Shown: positions 1-9,756 of the stretch, in pieces
Layout: every line of letters starts with the position of its first letter
How positions within the stretch are numbered: position 1 is the stretch's first letter
NCBI GenBank assembly: GCA_036365145.1
Contig: JAEOAD010000048.1
Coordinates: forward strand, 12,720,501-12,784,500
Reading direction: 5' to 3'
DNA: 64,000 nt
DNA from: Orientallactaga sibirica
Taxonomy: Eukaryota > Chordata > Mammalia > Rodentia > Dipodidae
Translations under genes and position numbers: made by a program
Notes under the pieces: generated by a model
What the model was told of the DNA's origin: nothing
The model's input: only the letters and a program-made list of their open reading frames with translations
Database searches by the model: none

Positions 1-1
1 A

Positions 2-157
2 TTTTTTTTTTTGGGGGTTTGAGGTAGGGTCTCACTCTAGCTCAGGCTGACCTGGAATTCACTATGTAGTCTCAGGGTAGCCTCAAACTCATGGTGATCC
101 TCCTACCTCTGCCTCCCAAATACTGGGATTAAAGGTGTGTGCCACCACGCCTGGCTC
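2..157 (-). mobile_element. B1 (7SL-derived) SINE
   Basis: Reverse-complement B1: T-rich start (A tail), 'GAGGTAGGGTCTCACTCTAG', then 'GCCTCCCAAATACTGGGATT'. Jerboa-type B1, nearly full length; the A tail lies at the window edge. Confidence 0.9.
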
Positions 158-164
158 CATTTGT

Positions 165-310
165 TTATGTTTTGAGACAGCATCTCACCCTATAGCCCAG
201 TCCTGCCTGGAACTCACTTATGTAATCCAGGCTGGCCTCGAACTCAAGGCAACCCTCCTATCTCAGCCTCCCAAGTGCTGGGATTACAGGCATGAGCCAC
301 CACACTCAGT
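165..310 (-). mobile_element. Older classical B1 SINE
   Basis: Reads 'TTTGAGACAGCATCTCACCC' to 'GGGATTACAGGCATGAGCC', closer to the classical rodent B1 than to the local 'GAGGTAGGGTCTC' type, so probably an older layer. Confidence 0.8.
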
Positions 311-474
311 TTATTAGAGGATTTTCTACTAATGAAGATCATTGCTTGTCTGTTAGAATCTCAGCCAGAAGTGTGGCTAAATTTTCTCATTAAGTAGTGG
401 GAGCTGTAAACGAGGAGTATATGACTTTGAAAGCTAGCTCCTTGTGCAGCCACATGCAAAAAAACTGTATTGTG

Positions 475-682
475 GGGCTGGAGAGATGGCTTAGCAGTTA
501 AGGCATTTGCCTGCAAAGACAAAGGATCCCAGTTTGACTCTCCAGGACCCACGTAAGCCACATGCACAAGGGGGTGCATGCATCTGGAGTTCACTTGCAG
601 TAGCTGGAGGCCTGGTGCGCCCATTCTCTCTGTCTCTCTCTCTCTTTGCTTCTTTCTCTCTCTCAAGTAAATAAAATATATT
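475..682 (+). mobile_element. DIP-like tRNA-derived SINE
   Basis: Starts 'GGGGCTGGAGAGATGGCTTA' (A-box region), B-box-like 'AGTTTGACTC', CT-rich 3' part and AAATAAAA tail. Perfect 16-bp target duplication AAAAAACTGTATTGTG at 459-474 and 683-698, which fixes both ends. Confidence 0.93.
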
Positions 683-698
683 AAAAAACTGTATTGTG

Positions 699-1490
699 CA
701 TATGCCATGATCAGGGAAGGCATTCCCACACACATATGTACTCTCGAGGGATCACACAGGGGCATGACATACATATATTTCACCCATTTTGGGAATGGAC
801 AAAAGACATAGCCAAGGAGCCTTCCAGAAGTCTATAATTATACCAGTAACCAAAGCCTCCCGCAGGCAAGCTCGGCGCTGCTCGCTTTCATAGAGCCAGG
901 ACTGCATCAAGAGACATGTTTCTGACATTCTCACACTAAGCGTCTCTTTATGTAGCACCAACAATAAAATATCTTTGTGTTGACTGTCCTTTTCTCCCTG
1001 CAGACGTCAGAAAGGAACAGAACTTCTCTCGAGGATCTAAAAAGGACACTCTGCCTCCTTTCTTAACATCGTCCATGGTGTTGCTCCATCTTTCGTTTCG
1101 ACTTCTAGAAAGACAGATATTTTCATTCCTGAGCCAAGAAGACTGGGGGCCTTGTGTCGGTGACGCAGCAGCTACATTTCAGAAAAAGAGGTGTTTTTTT
1201 TTTTAACCTGATTTTTTCCCCTGAGGCATTAAAAAAATTTGCACTGTAACTTTACAACATTAGTTATTTTTTTTTCCTATCCCCAAGGCACCATCATAAG
1301 TTGGTGGAAGGAAAAAACAACATTTAATTGCATGTAAACCCAGGGAGAGATTAGGCAGCAAGTCCAGAACCACAGGGCCACTTAGAATACCTACCTGGGC
1401 AGTTTCTTCATCCACTAGGTTAGCTATTTAAACAGCAGGAGATATTTGTTCATTCTGGAAGTCTCTTCAGCTGTTTCTAAGTGGTCAAAA
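699..1490. other. Single-copy-like DNA, no gene recognised
   Basis: No repeat signature and no convincing exon. Short open frames here lack domain content. Only poly(T)/poly(A) runs near 1195-1275 stand out. Confidence 0.5.
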
Positions 1491-1492
1491 GT

Positions 1493-1580
1493 AAGGAGTG
1501 GGGATATAGCTTAGTGGCAGAGTGCTGGACCAGCAAGCACGGGGCCCTAGGTTTAATCTTCAGTACTGCAAAAATAAATA
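1493..1580 (+). mobile_element. ID-type tRNA-derived SINE
   Basis: 'GGGGATATAGCTTAGTGGCA' then 'GGGCCCTAGGTTTAATC' matches the ID element A-box/B-box layout, followed by an A-rich tail with AAATAAATAAG. Confidence 0.75.
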
Positions 1581-1629
1581 AGAAATAAATGGTTAACCTG
1601 GGATATCCCTTACCCAGTATAGTGTTAGT

Positions 1630-1850
1630 TAGCATAAACAGAGCCTGAGGGTGGATCCCCAGCATCAAGGAGACAAGGTGGTGCATACCTGTAACCCCAG
1701 CACTTGGAAGGTACAGCCAGAAGGCTCAAAAGTTCAAGATCACTTGGGAGGCAGAGGTAGGAGGATTGCTGTGAGTTCGAGGCCACCCTGAGACTCCACG
1801 GTAAATTTCAGGCTAGCCTGAGATATATGAGACCCGGTCTCTAAACACAT
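1630..1850 (+). mobile_element. ID-B1 composite SINE (B4-like)
   Basis: An ID-like 3' segment ('GTGGATCCCCAGCATC') runs straight into a B1 body ('GTGGTGCATACCTGTAACCC'). The B1 part carries an extra partial left-half repeat before 'GGAGGCAGAGGTAGGAGGAT'. Confidence 0.6.
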
Positions 1851-1957
1851 AAATTAGTAAAAAAATTGAAAGAATTGTCAACCTTAGAGTAAGGGAGACT
1901 ATCACTTAGTTTTCATTCACTACCCTGAGTCTAAAAGTGAAAATAAAAATGTATTTA

Positions 1958-2095
1958 AACCAATGTGGTGGCTCAGGTCTTTAATCTCAGCACTTAGGAG
2001 GCTGAGGTAGGAGGAGTGTCATAAGATTGAGGCCAGCTGAGCTTCACAATGAGTTCCAGATCAGACTGGGTTAAATGAGACCCTGTCTCAAACCA
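1958..2095 (+). mobile_element. B1 SINE, diverged
   Basis: 'GTGGTGGCTCAGGTCTTTAA' to 'GAGACCCTGTCTCAAACC'; clearly diverged from the young local B1 consensus. Confidence 0.75.
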
Positions 2096-2117
2096 ACCAC
2101 CACCACCACCAACAAAC

Positions 2118-2119
2118 AC

Positions 2120-2179
<60 letters not shown>

Positions 2180-2190
2180 CACACACACAT
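2118..2190. repeat. (CA)n/(TA)n microsatellite
   Basis: About 24 CA units followed by a short TA run and a second CA run, at the tail of the preceding B1. Confidence 0.95.
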
Positions 2191-2555
2191 AAAGCTGGGT
2201 ACCATGGCACCAACATGTGATGCTAGCACTCAAGAGGTGGAGGCAGAAGGATGGCAAGTTCAAGGCCAACGTCAGATACAAAATGAGCTATAAAAGCCAG
2301 GCATGGTGGCACACGCCTTTAATCCCAGCTCTTGGGAGGCAGAGGTAAGAGGCTTGCCATGAGCTCAAGCCACCCCAAGACTACATTGTGAAATCTAGGT
2401 CGGCTTGGGCTAGGACAAGATCCTACCTTGAAAAACAAAAAGAAAAAAAAGTGAGCTATAGGCCAGCCTAGGCTGTATAACCAGATCATATGTGGATACA
2501 TAAATAAATTACTTAAGCCTGGGCTAGAGTGAGACCCTACCTCGAAAAAAAATAA
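2191..2555 (+). mobile_element. Old B1 split by a younger B1
   Basis: Left half 2191-2292 ('AGCTGGGTACCATGGCACC') and right half 2452-2555 ('CTGGGCTAGAGTGAGACCC') belong to one element. A second B1 interrupts them. Confidence 0.65.
2293..2451 (+). mobile_element. B1 SINE nested inside a B1
   Basis: 'GCCAGGCATGGTGGCACACG' to A-rich tail. The 9-bp duplication TGAGCTATA (2284-2292 and 2452-2460) proves insertion into the older B1. Confidence 0.85.
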
Positions 2556-3543
2556 GATAAACAAAAGTACATATGTATCTTTCTGTATACGCACACGTGC
2601 GTATGTATAATCACAGATGGTCACGGTTAAGCTGGGAAAGTCTGTTTGCAAGCTACCTCAAGCTTTTCAAGTTGATTTCATGAGACAAGTTGGTCTTCAT
2701 GACCACTCTTTTTTTGTGCCTAGGTGGTATCTCTGTGAGAAAACTGTTCCATTTCTCATGAACATGACTTTCCACATACCTTTTGCAGTCTTTCCTTAGA
2801 TGTTTGTAGCGTGGCAAACATGGCAGGAGGCCAGCAGGCAGCCTCAGAGCACCTCCCGGGCACGGGCAGTGTGGGATCCCACCTTTAGCCCAGCGTACGT
2901 TACCCGTCTATTCATGGCAACAGCCGGCTCTCAATGAGGAGCCCACCCTTCAATGTTCCTCTGAATCAATCAAACGGACTTAGAAGTTAGCTAGAGTCTC
3001 CTTAGGTTCTTCTGCTACGGAGGGAGGGAGGGAATTTTTTCTTTCCTCAGACTTGATCGTTTGCATGTTGAGCTATCCTGGGTCTTTCAACTATGCTGGT
3101 CTTTTCCTATCACCGGTTCTGAGACAGCAGAAAGCTTTCCAGTTCCATTCTCCTGGGTACTTCATAAATCTACCTTCCTCAGCAGCCCACATCCACCCAA
3201 ACAAAACAATTCATACGCAACCCCAGACACACAGGAGTGACTCATGGCCCCAGCCAGACTGTCTTCCTATGTGTTAGTACATGCAGTCACAGGCAGGGTT
3301 CTCCAGCCACATTCTACAGAAAACTAACTCCAGCCCAGTCAATGTTCAGTGGTCTGAACATTTAATACTGAGGCACTGAATATGGTAATAAAGGTAATAA
3401 AGACGATGGTGGCTGTGACCACACTAAGAGAAGAAGACCCCTAGAAGTCTTGGCCACGTGGTGATGTATCCGTTCATTGTGATGTGTGGGTTTCCTGTAA
3501 CTGATGAGAATCACAAGAGCTGCTCCAACTGAGCATAAAAAAG
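2556..3543. other. Single-copy-like DNA, no gene recognised
   Basis: No SINE or LINE signature. Contains alternating purine-pyrimidine sequence near 2588-2606 and a GGGA run near 3020. No exon can be supported. Confidence 0.5.
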
Positions 3544-3552
3544 AGAACACAG

Positions 3553-3711
3553 TTTAGCCATGCGTGGTGGTGCACGCCTTTAATCCCAGCACTCGGGAGG
3601 CAGAGGTAGGAGGGTCGCCGTGAGTTCGAGGCCACCCTGAGACTAATTGCAGGTCAGCTTGAGCTAGAGTGAGACCCTACCTCGAAAAACCAAAAAGAGA
3701 GAGAGAGAGAA
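3553..3711 (+). mobile_element. B1 SINE
   Basis: Near-consensus B1 with a short internal deletion after 'CCTGAGACTA'. Flanked by AGAACACAG at 3544-3552 and 3712-3720. Confidence 0.9.
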
Positions 3712-3723
3712 AGAACACAGAAG

Positions 3724-3795
3724 GAGGGTTGTGGATGTGGCTTGGTGGTAGAGTACCCTGGGGTCCATGATGCCCAGCACCCACACATACAAAGG
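3724..3795 (+). mobile_element. ID-type SINE
   Basis: 'GTTGTGGATGTGGCTTGGTG' with 'GTAGAGTACCC' matches the ID 5' half; the 3' half is diverged. Confidence 0.65.
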
Positions 3796-3819
3796 ATTAA
3801 AAGAGAATGAAACTACACC

Positions 3820-3977
3820 TTTTTTCAGACAGGCAGGGACTTGTAGCTGCAAACAAGTTCCAGATACATGTGCCACTTTATGCATCAGGCTTTACATGGG
3901 TACTGAGGAATTGCACCCAGTCTGTCAGACTTTGCAAGCATGTACCGTAAGCGGCTAAGCTATCTCTCCAGCCCCTG
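3820..3977 (-). mobile_element. DIP-like SINE, internally shortened
   Basis: Ends 'AGCTATCTCTCCAGCCCC' (element start). Flanks GAAACTACACCT (3808-3819) and GAAATTACACCT are an imperfect target duplication. Lacks the usual CT-rich block. Confidence 0.85.
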
Positions 3978-4050
3978 AAATTACACCTTTATGTCCTCCT
4001 GCATAAAAACCAAACCCGAATGGATCAAAGAACTGAACTCCAGCCCTGCT

Positions 4051-4392
4051 TGTTGCAGTTAGCTCCTTGTTGCTCACACACAGCACCCAAGAGCAGCTTG
4101 AGGGAGGAAAAGGTTTATTTTTTTTATAGACTCAAGGGGAAGCTCCATGATGGCAGGGGAAAACGATGGCATGAGCAGAGGCTGGACATCACCCCCTGGC
4201 CAACATCAGGTGGACAATAGCATCAGGAGAACGTGCCAGACATTGGCAAGAGGAAGCTGGCTGTAACACCCATAAGCCGGCCCCCAACAACAGACCTCTT
4301 CCAGGAGGCTCCAGTTCCCAAACAGCCATCACCTGGGGATCAAGCATTTGGAATGCACGAGTCTGTGGGGGACATCTGATTCACCCACCACA
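4051..4392 (-). mobile_element. Solo LTR, MaLR (ERVL-like) type
   Basis: Reverse complement starts TGTGGTGGGTGAATC, carries AATAAA near its 3' end and ends in CA. A perfect 5-bp duplication CTGCT lies at 4046-4050 and 4393-4397, typical of a retroviral-type integration. Its body matches the copy at 50845-51207. It is a non-coding remnant. The MaLR assignment is from remembered ORR1/MST-type consensus. Confidence 0.8.
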
Positions 4393-4865
4393 CTGCTAAA
4401 GGAAAAAGTAGGGAAAACAGTTCAAGGTCTAGACAGAGGTAAGAGCTTCTGAATAGAACCCCAGTCACTCAGGAAATAAGGGCAATAATCAATGAAGTAA
4501 GGAACCCCAAAAATTAAGGACCTCTGCAAAAAACAAAGGAAACAGTTCATTGAATGAAGAGACAGTCTACATAATGGGAGAAACAATCTTTGCTAGTTTT
4601 ACATTTGACAAAGGATTTATATCTAGGATATACAAAGAAACCCCCCCCCAAAAAAAAAAACTGAACAAAACAAACTGGCCAATCAAAAAAGGGGGGGTGC
4701 TAAAGAAATAAACATAGAATACTCAAAAGAAGAAATGGAAATATTCAAGAAATATTTTTAAAAGATTTTGACATCTTTAGCCATCAGGGACATATAAATT
4801 AATATTACTTTGACAGTCCATCTCACCCCTGTCAGAATGGTAATCATCAAGAAAACCAAGGTCAA

Positions 4866-5071
4866 GGGGCTGGACAGATGACTCAGAGGTTAAAGCACTT
4901 ACCTGCCAAGCCTAACAAACTGGGTTCAATTCCTCAGTACCCACGTAAAGGCAGGTGCACAAAGTGGCACATGCATCTGGAGTTTGTTTGCAATGGCAAG
5001 AGGCCCTAGCAAGCCTATCATCCATTATCTCTCACTCTCTCTCTGCTTGCAAACAAATAAAAAAAGAAAGA
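4866..5071 (+). mobile_element. DIP-like SINE (array unit 1)
   Basis: 'GGGGCTGGACAGATGACTCA', B-box 'GGTTCAATTC'. First of five head-to-tail DIP copies inserted into the L1 fossil. Confidence 0.9.
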
Positions 5072-5075
5072 GAAG

Positions 5076-5271
5076 GGACGGGAGAGATGGTTCAGTGGTT
5101 AAGATGTTTGCCTGCAAAGCTTAACAACCCAAATTTGATTCCCCAGTATCCATGTAAAACTGGATGCACAAAGTGGCACATGCATCTGGAGTTCATCTGC
5201 AGTGGCTAGAGGCCCTGGTGCGCCCATCTGTCTCTCTCCTTGAAAATAATAAAAAAAAATTTTTAAAAAGG
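5076..5271 (+). mobile_element. DIP-like SINE (array unit 2)
   Basis: 'GGGACGGGAGAGATGGTTCA'; tail AATAATAAAA then AAAAAGGAAAG, a motif that recurs after units 3 and 4. Confidence 0.9.
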
Positions 5272-5276
5272 AAAGG

Positions 5277-5519
5277 GGGCTGGAGAGATGGCTTAGCGGT
5301 TACGGTGTTTGCCTGCAAAGCCAAAGGATCCCGGTTTGACTCTCCAGGACCCATGTAAGCCAGATGCACGGGGGGGGGGCACATGCATCTGGAGTTCGTT
5401 TGCAGTGGCTGGAGGCCCTGGTGTGCCTATTCCTTCTCTCTCTCTCTGTGTGTCTTTCTCTCTCTAAAATAAATAAATAAATAAAATATAAAATATTTAA
5501 AAAATAAATAAAATAAAAA
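5277..5519 (+). mobile_element. DIP-like SINE (array unit 3)
   Basis: 'GGGCTGGAGAGATGGCTTAG' with intact box motifs; nine-G run near 5370; tail of AAATAAATA repeats. Confidence 0.92.
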
Positions 5520-5526
5520 AGGAAAG

Positions 5527-5744
5527 AGGGCTGGAGAGATGGCTTAGCAGTTAAGGTATTTACCTGCAAAACCAAAAGATCCCGGTTCTATTCTCCAGGA
5601 CCCACATAAGCTAGATGCACAAGGGGGCGCATGCATCTGGAGTTTGTTTGCAGAGGTTGGAGGCCGTAGCGTGCCCATTTTCTCCCTCTCTCTGTGCCTC
5701 TTTCTCTCAAATAAATAAATATATAAAAAGTATTTTTTTAACAA
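5527..5744 (+). mobile_element. DIP-like SINE (array unit 4)
   Basis: 'GAGGGCTGGAGAGATGGCTT'; preceded by AAAAAAGGAAAG and followed by AAAAGGAAAG. Confidence 0.92.
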
Positions 5745-5760
5745 AAGGAAAGAAAGGTCA

Positions 5761-5935
5761 GGCTGGAAAACTTGCTTAATGGTTAAAGGCACCTATTTGC
5801 AAAGCCTGTCAGCCCAGGTTCAATTCCCCAGTACCTGTGTAAAGCCAGATGTACAAAGTGGCACATGCATATGGAGTTCCTTTGCACTGACAAGAGGCCC
5901 TGGCATGCCCATTCTCTCTCTGCTCATATATATAT
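5761..5935 (+). mobile_element. DIP-like SINE (array unit 5)
   Basis: More diverged: 'GGCTGGAAAACTTGCTTAAT', B-box 'GGTTCAATTCC'. Tail shortened to an ATATAT stretch. Confidence 0.85.
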
Positions 5936-6143
5936 TTGTATTTATTTATTTGAGAGAGACAGAGGGAGAGGGTTGGGGAGAGAGTGAGTATGGGTGCACC
6001 AGGACCTCATGTCACTGCAAACAAACTCTAGATGTATGTGCCACTTTGTGCATCTGGCTTTTATGTGGGTTCTGGGAATTCAAGCCCAGACCATCAGGCT
6101 TTCTAAGCAAGATTCCTTAACTGTTGAGCCATCTCTCCAGCTC
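5936..6143 (-). mobile_element. DIP-like SINE
   Basis: Tail 'TATTTATTTATTTGAGAGAG' to 'GAGCCATCTCTCCAGCTC'. Opposite orientation to the array before it, giving a tail-to-tail inverted pair. Confidence 0.9.
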
Positions 6144-6268
6144 TATTTTTCTTTCTTCTTTCTTCCCTCCTTCCTTCCTTCCCTCCCTCCCTCTTTCCCT
6201 CCCTCCCTCCCTCTTTCCCTCCCTCCTTCCCTCTTTTCTTTCTTTCTTTTTTTCTTTCTTTCTTTCCC

Positions 6269-6328
<60 letters not shown>
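6144..6328. repeat. (TTTC)n/(CCCTT)n polypyrimidine tract
   Basis: About 185 bp of pure pyrimidine on this strand, tetranucleotide TTTC with CCCTCC blocks. Probably the expanded A tail of the reverse B1 that follows. Confidence 0.95.
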
Positions 6329-6425
6329 GGTAGGGTCTTATTCTAGTCCAGGCTGACCTGGAATTCACTATGTAGTCTCAGGCTGGCCTCGAACTCACAA
6401 AAATCCTCCTACCTCTGCCTTCCAG
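6329..6425 (-). mobile_element. B1 SINE, partial
   Basis: 'GGTAGGGTCTTATTCTAGTC' to 'CCTCCTACCTCTGCCTTCC'; the B1 5' third is missing. Confidence 0.85.
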
Positions 6426-6487
6426 CTCCCCTTTTTTTAAATGCTATTTTACTTTTTTTATATTGCTTTGGGTTCTATGATTGTTCT

Positions 6488-6709
6488 GTTTTTTAAATAT
6501 TTTATTTTATTTGTTAGAGAGAGAGAGAGAAAGAGACATATAGAGAAAGAGAGAGAATGGGCCTGTCAGGGCTTCTAGCCCCTACAAACGAACTCCAGAC
6601 ACATGTGTCACCTTGTGCATCTGGCTTATGTGGGTACTGGGGAATTGAACCTGGGTCCTTAAGCTTCACAGGCAAGCATCTTAACCACTAAGCCATCTCT
6701 CCAGTCTCC
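6488..6709 (-). mobile_element. DIP-like SINE
   Basis: T/A-rich tail, 'GAATTGAACCTGGGTCC' (B box reversed), ends 'AGCCATCTCTCCAGTCTCC'. Confidence 0.92.
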
Positions 6710-6715
6710 CCTCCA

Positions 6716-6920
6716 TTTTTTATTTTATTTTTTATTTTTTAAAAATATTTTATTTTTTGAGAGAGAGAATGGGCATGCCAGGACCTCCGGCCACTGCAAA
6801 CAAACTCCAGATGCATGTGCCCCCTTGTGCATCTGGCTTACATGGGTCCTGGAGAGTTGAACTGGGGTCTTTTGGTTTTGCAGGCAAATGCCTTAACCGC
6901 TAAGCCATCTCTCCAGCCCT
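6716..6920 (-). mobile_element. DIP-like SINE
   Basis: Complete unit ending 'CTAAGCCATCTCTCCAGCCC'; L1 sequence resumes just after it. Confidence 0.92.
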
Positions 6921-7355
6921 CCATTTTTTATTTAAAGAAAGAAAATACAGATCAACAAATGCTGGTGAGTTTCTCAGGAAAGGAAAACCCTTATTCACTG
7001 TTGGTGGTAGTGTGAAGTGATATAGTAGCCACTGCGGAAGTCAGTGTGGAGATTTCTCCAGAAACAAAACATCAAACTGCCGTTTAACCCAGTGATGTCA
7101 TTTCAGGACAAATGCCCAGAGGACTCTATATTCTACTACAGAGATACTTGCTCATTCATGATTATCGGGGCTCCAGTCACAATAGCCAGGAAATGGAATC
7201 CACCTGGATGCCCATCAACTGATGAATGAATAATGACAATGGGCTCCATATCCACAGGGAGATTTTATGCAGCAAAGAAAAATGAAATTATAGGGTTTGC
7301 AGAAAAATGGAGGGAGCTAGAAAATATACTGAGCTAACTGAGCTCAAAAAGCCAA

Positions 7356-7512
7356 ACATGCCAGGCGTGGTGGCACACGCCTTTGATCCCAGCATTCCAC
7401 AGGCAGAGGTAGGAGGATCGCCGTGAGTCTGAAGCCATCCTGAGAGTACATAGTGAATTCAGCCTGGGACAGAATGAGACCCCACCTCAAAAAAAAAAAA
7501 AAAAAAAAAAAA
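7356..7512 (+). mobile_element. B1 SINE
   Basis: 'CCAGGCGTGGTGGCACACGC' to a 23-base A tail, inserted in the last part of the L1 fossil. Confidence 0.9.
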
Positions 7513-7550
7513 GCAAACCCCATAACACCCCATGTTATCTTTTCTACACA

Positions 7551-8210
7551 GGTCCTAGCCTGTGTGTGTGTGTGGTGTGCATGCACGTGTATGTATGTTA
7601 GTATATTGGGTGTACATGTGTGTCTGCATAGGGGAGCCAAAGGTTGGTGTTGGGTGTGAGTATCTTGCTCACTCTTCACTTACATTTTAAAACTTTAAAA
7701 AAATTTTTTTATTATTTTTTTTTGAGAGAGACACAGAGAGAGGCAGAGAGAGACAGAGAGGGAGAGGGAGACAGAAATGGGCGCGCCAGCAGGGTCTCAG
7801 CTGCTGTGAACGAAATCCAGATGTGTGCGCCCCCTTGTGGTCAAGTGCGGCATTGCGCCTTTGCGTCACTTTGCATCTGGCTAAACGTGGGACCTGGAGA
7901 TTGGAACCTCTGGAGATTGGAACCAGTGTTCTTAGGCTTAGGAGGCAGGCGCCTTAACCCCTAACCCATCTCTCCAGCCCTTCACTTACATTTTAGTAAG
8001 TAAATGTGTGTGTGTGTCTAGGTGTGGGTGTTCACGCATATGTAGGAGTGTGTGTTGAGGCCAGAGGTTGATGTAGGGTGTCTTCCTCAATGGCTCTACC
8101 ACTTCATTCCTTGAGATACTTCCTGAACGTACAGCTCACTGGTTTGTCTAGACAAGCTAGCAAGTGCCTCCACCCTTCCAGCACAGGGATCACAGGCATG
8201 TGCATTGCTT
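7551..8210 (-). mobile_element. (TG)n plus B4-like remnant, split
   Basis: Left piece 7551-7689 and right piece 7981-8210 share (TG)n and the phrase 'GAGGCCAGAGGTTGATGTAG', which in rodents marks the tail of an ID-B1/B4 element. A DIP insertion separates them. Confidence 0.5.
7690..7980 (-). mobile_element. DIP-like SINE, long subfamily
   Basis: Perfect 15-bp duplication TTCACTTACATTTTA at 7675-7689 and 7981-7995. Carries the extra block 'TGCGGCATTGCGCCTTTGCG' and a duplicated 'GGAGATTGGAACC', absent from the common form. Confidence 0.92.
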
Positions 8211-8234
8211 TTTGTTTGTTTTGTTATTGTTTTT

Positions 8235-8486
8235 ATTTTTTAAAAAACTATTTTTATTTAGTTATTTGCAAGGAGAAAGAGAGAGAGGGAAGGAGAGAGA
8301 GAAAGAGAGAGAGAGAAATAGAGAGTATGGAGAATGAGCTGCCCAGGGCCTCTTGCCACTGCAAATGAACTCCAGATCCATGTGCCAGTTTGTGCATCTG
8401 GCTTTATGTGGGCACTGGGGAATTGAATCCAGGCTGTCAGGCTTTGCATGGACTTGCCCTAACTGGTGAGCCATCTCTCAAGCCCG
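8235..8486 (-). mobile_element. DIP-like SINE
   Basis: 'GTTATTTGCAAGGAGAAAGA' to 'GAGCCATCTCTCAAGCCC'. Confidence 0.9.
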
Positions 8487-8491
8487 TGTTT

Positions 8492-8720
8492 TGTTTTATT
8501 TATTTATTTTTATTTATAAGCAGAGACAGACAGAGAAAAAAGAGATTAGGAGAGAGAGGAGGGAGGGAGAGAATGGGTGCACCAGGGCCTCTAGCCTCTA
8601 CAAATGAACTCCAGATGCATGTGCCACTTTGTACATCTGGCTTTCTGTGGATACTGGGGAATCAAACACAGGTCATAAGGTTAGGTAAGCACCTTAACTA
8701 CTAAGCCATCTCTTCATACT
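8492..8720 (-). mobile_element. DIP-like SINE
   Basis: 'TATTTATTTTTATTTATAAG' to 'CTAAGCCATCTCTTCATAC'. Confidence 0.9.
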
Positions 8721-8819
8721 TTTTGTTATCTTATTTGACAGGGTATCTACTGTTAGCCTAAAATGAAGACAGCTCAGATAGGTTGTGCATATCTGATACC
8801 AGTTAAAGATATCAGTTAA

Positions 8820-9034
8820 GGGGCTGGAAAGATGGCTTAGCATTTAAGGCGTTTGCCTGCCAAGCCAAAGGATCCCGGTTTGATTCTCCAGGACCCACGT
8901 AAGCCAGATGCACAAGGGGGCACATGCATCTGGAGTTCGTTTGCAGTGGCTGCATGCCCTGGCATGCCCATTCTCTCTCTCTTTGCCTCTTTCCCTCTCT
9001 CAAATAAATAAATAAATAATATATTTTTTAAAAA
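8820..9034 (+). mobile_element. DIP-like SINE
   Basis: 'GGGGCTGGAAAGATGGCTTA'; flanked by GATATCAGTTAA and GATACCAGTTAA. Confidence 0.92.
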
Positions 9035-9063
9035 AGATACCAGTTAAATCAAAAGTGGTATAG

Positions 9064-9165
9064 GCACCAAGCATGGTGGTACTCTGGAGGCAGAGGTAGG
9101 AGGGTCACCATGAGCTCCAGGCTATCCTGAGGCTACATAGTGAATTCTAGGTCAGCCTGGAATTT
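9064..9165 (+). mobile_element. B1 SINE, internally deleted
   Basis: 'CCAAGCATGGTGGTACTCTG' shows loss of the 'CCTTTAATCCCAGCA' block. Confidence 0.8.
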
Positions 9166-9170
9166 TTTTT

Positions 9171-9261
9171 GCAGTGTTAGAGGCCCTGGTGCACCCATTC
9201 TCTACCCCCCATTCTTTTTTCTTTCTCTCTCTGCTTGCAAATAAATAAATGAATAAATAGA

Positions 9262-9312
<51 letters not shown>

Positions 9313-9313
9313 C
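9171..9313 (+). mobile_element. DIP-like SINE 3' fragment with (AAAT)n tail
   Basis: Begins within 'GCAGTGTTAGAGGCCCTGG'; the 5' tRNA part is absent. Tail is about 18 AAAT units (9240-9313). Confidence 0.85.
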
Positions 9314-9389
9314 ATTTTTTAAAAGTGGATTTCCTACAAGTTCTCTTAAGCCAGTTATTATGGTTTTGTACCGTCCCATGCTCCATTTT

Positions 9390-9588
9390 AAAAAATATTT
9401 TTACTTATGTATTTGCAAGGAGAGAAAGAGAGAGAGACTGTTCCAGGGCCTCTAGCCACTGCAAATGAATTCCAGGTGTATGTGCCTCTTAATCCATCTG
9501 GCTCTATGTGAGTCCTAGGGAATCAAACCTGGTTCCTTAGGCTTTGTAGGCAAGCGCTTTAACTGCTGAGCCATCTCCCCAGCCTCTC
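9390..9588 (-). mobile_element. DIP-like SINE
   Basis: Flanks CATGCTCCATTTT and CATGCTCCAGTTT; ends 'GAGCCATCTCCCCAGCCTC'. Confidence 0.9.
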
Positions 9589-9611
9589 ATGCTCCAGTTT
9601 CTTTTCTTTCT

Positions 9612-9756
9612 TTTTTGGGGGGTAGGGTCTTGCTCTAGCCCAGGCTGACCTGGAATTCACTATGTAGTCTCAGGGTGGCCTCCAACTCACAGCATCTTTC
9701 CACCTCAGCCTCCAGACTGCTCTGATCAAAGGCATGCACCACCACACCCGGGTCCA
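9612..9756 (-). mobile_element. B1 SINE
   Basis: 'GGGGGGTAGGGTCTTGCTCT' to 'ATGCACCACCACACCCGGG'. Confidence 0.88.

Larger units (their letters stand above)
4398..7550 (+). mobile_element. L1 ORF2-region fossil, split by SINEs
   Basis: Three collinear pieces (4398-4865, 6930-7355, 7513-7550) match the mammalian L1 ORF2 3' region: 'CATCTCACCCCTGTCAGAAT', 'TTCACTGTTGGTGGTAGTGT', 'GTCAGTGTGGAGATTTCTCC', 'TCACAATAGCCAGGAAATGG'. The frame is broken by stops and homopolymer runs, so it is dead. About 2 kb of DIP and B1 SINEs plus a TTTC repeat separate the first two pieces. Confidence 0.85.

Noticed and set aside
1493..1580. Possible functional tRNA gene
   Set aside because: It has box A/B-like motifs but follows ID SINE sequence and lacks a foldable acceptor stem and anticodon arm. 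The same reasoning excludes tRNA genes for every DIP head.
5527..6143. Bacterial-style promoters, ribosome sites or operons
   Set aside because: The window is clearly mammalian nuclear DNA, so such signals have no meaning here.
6117..6368. Lys/Arg-rich and Ser/Phe-rich open frames
   Set aside because: These are translations of the TTTC/GAAA microsatellite and B1 sequence.
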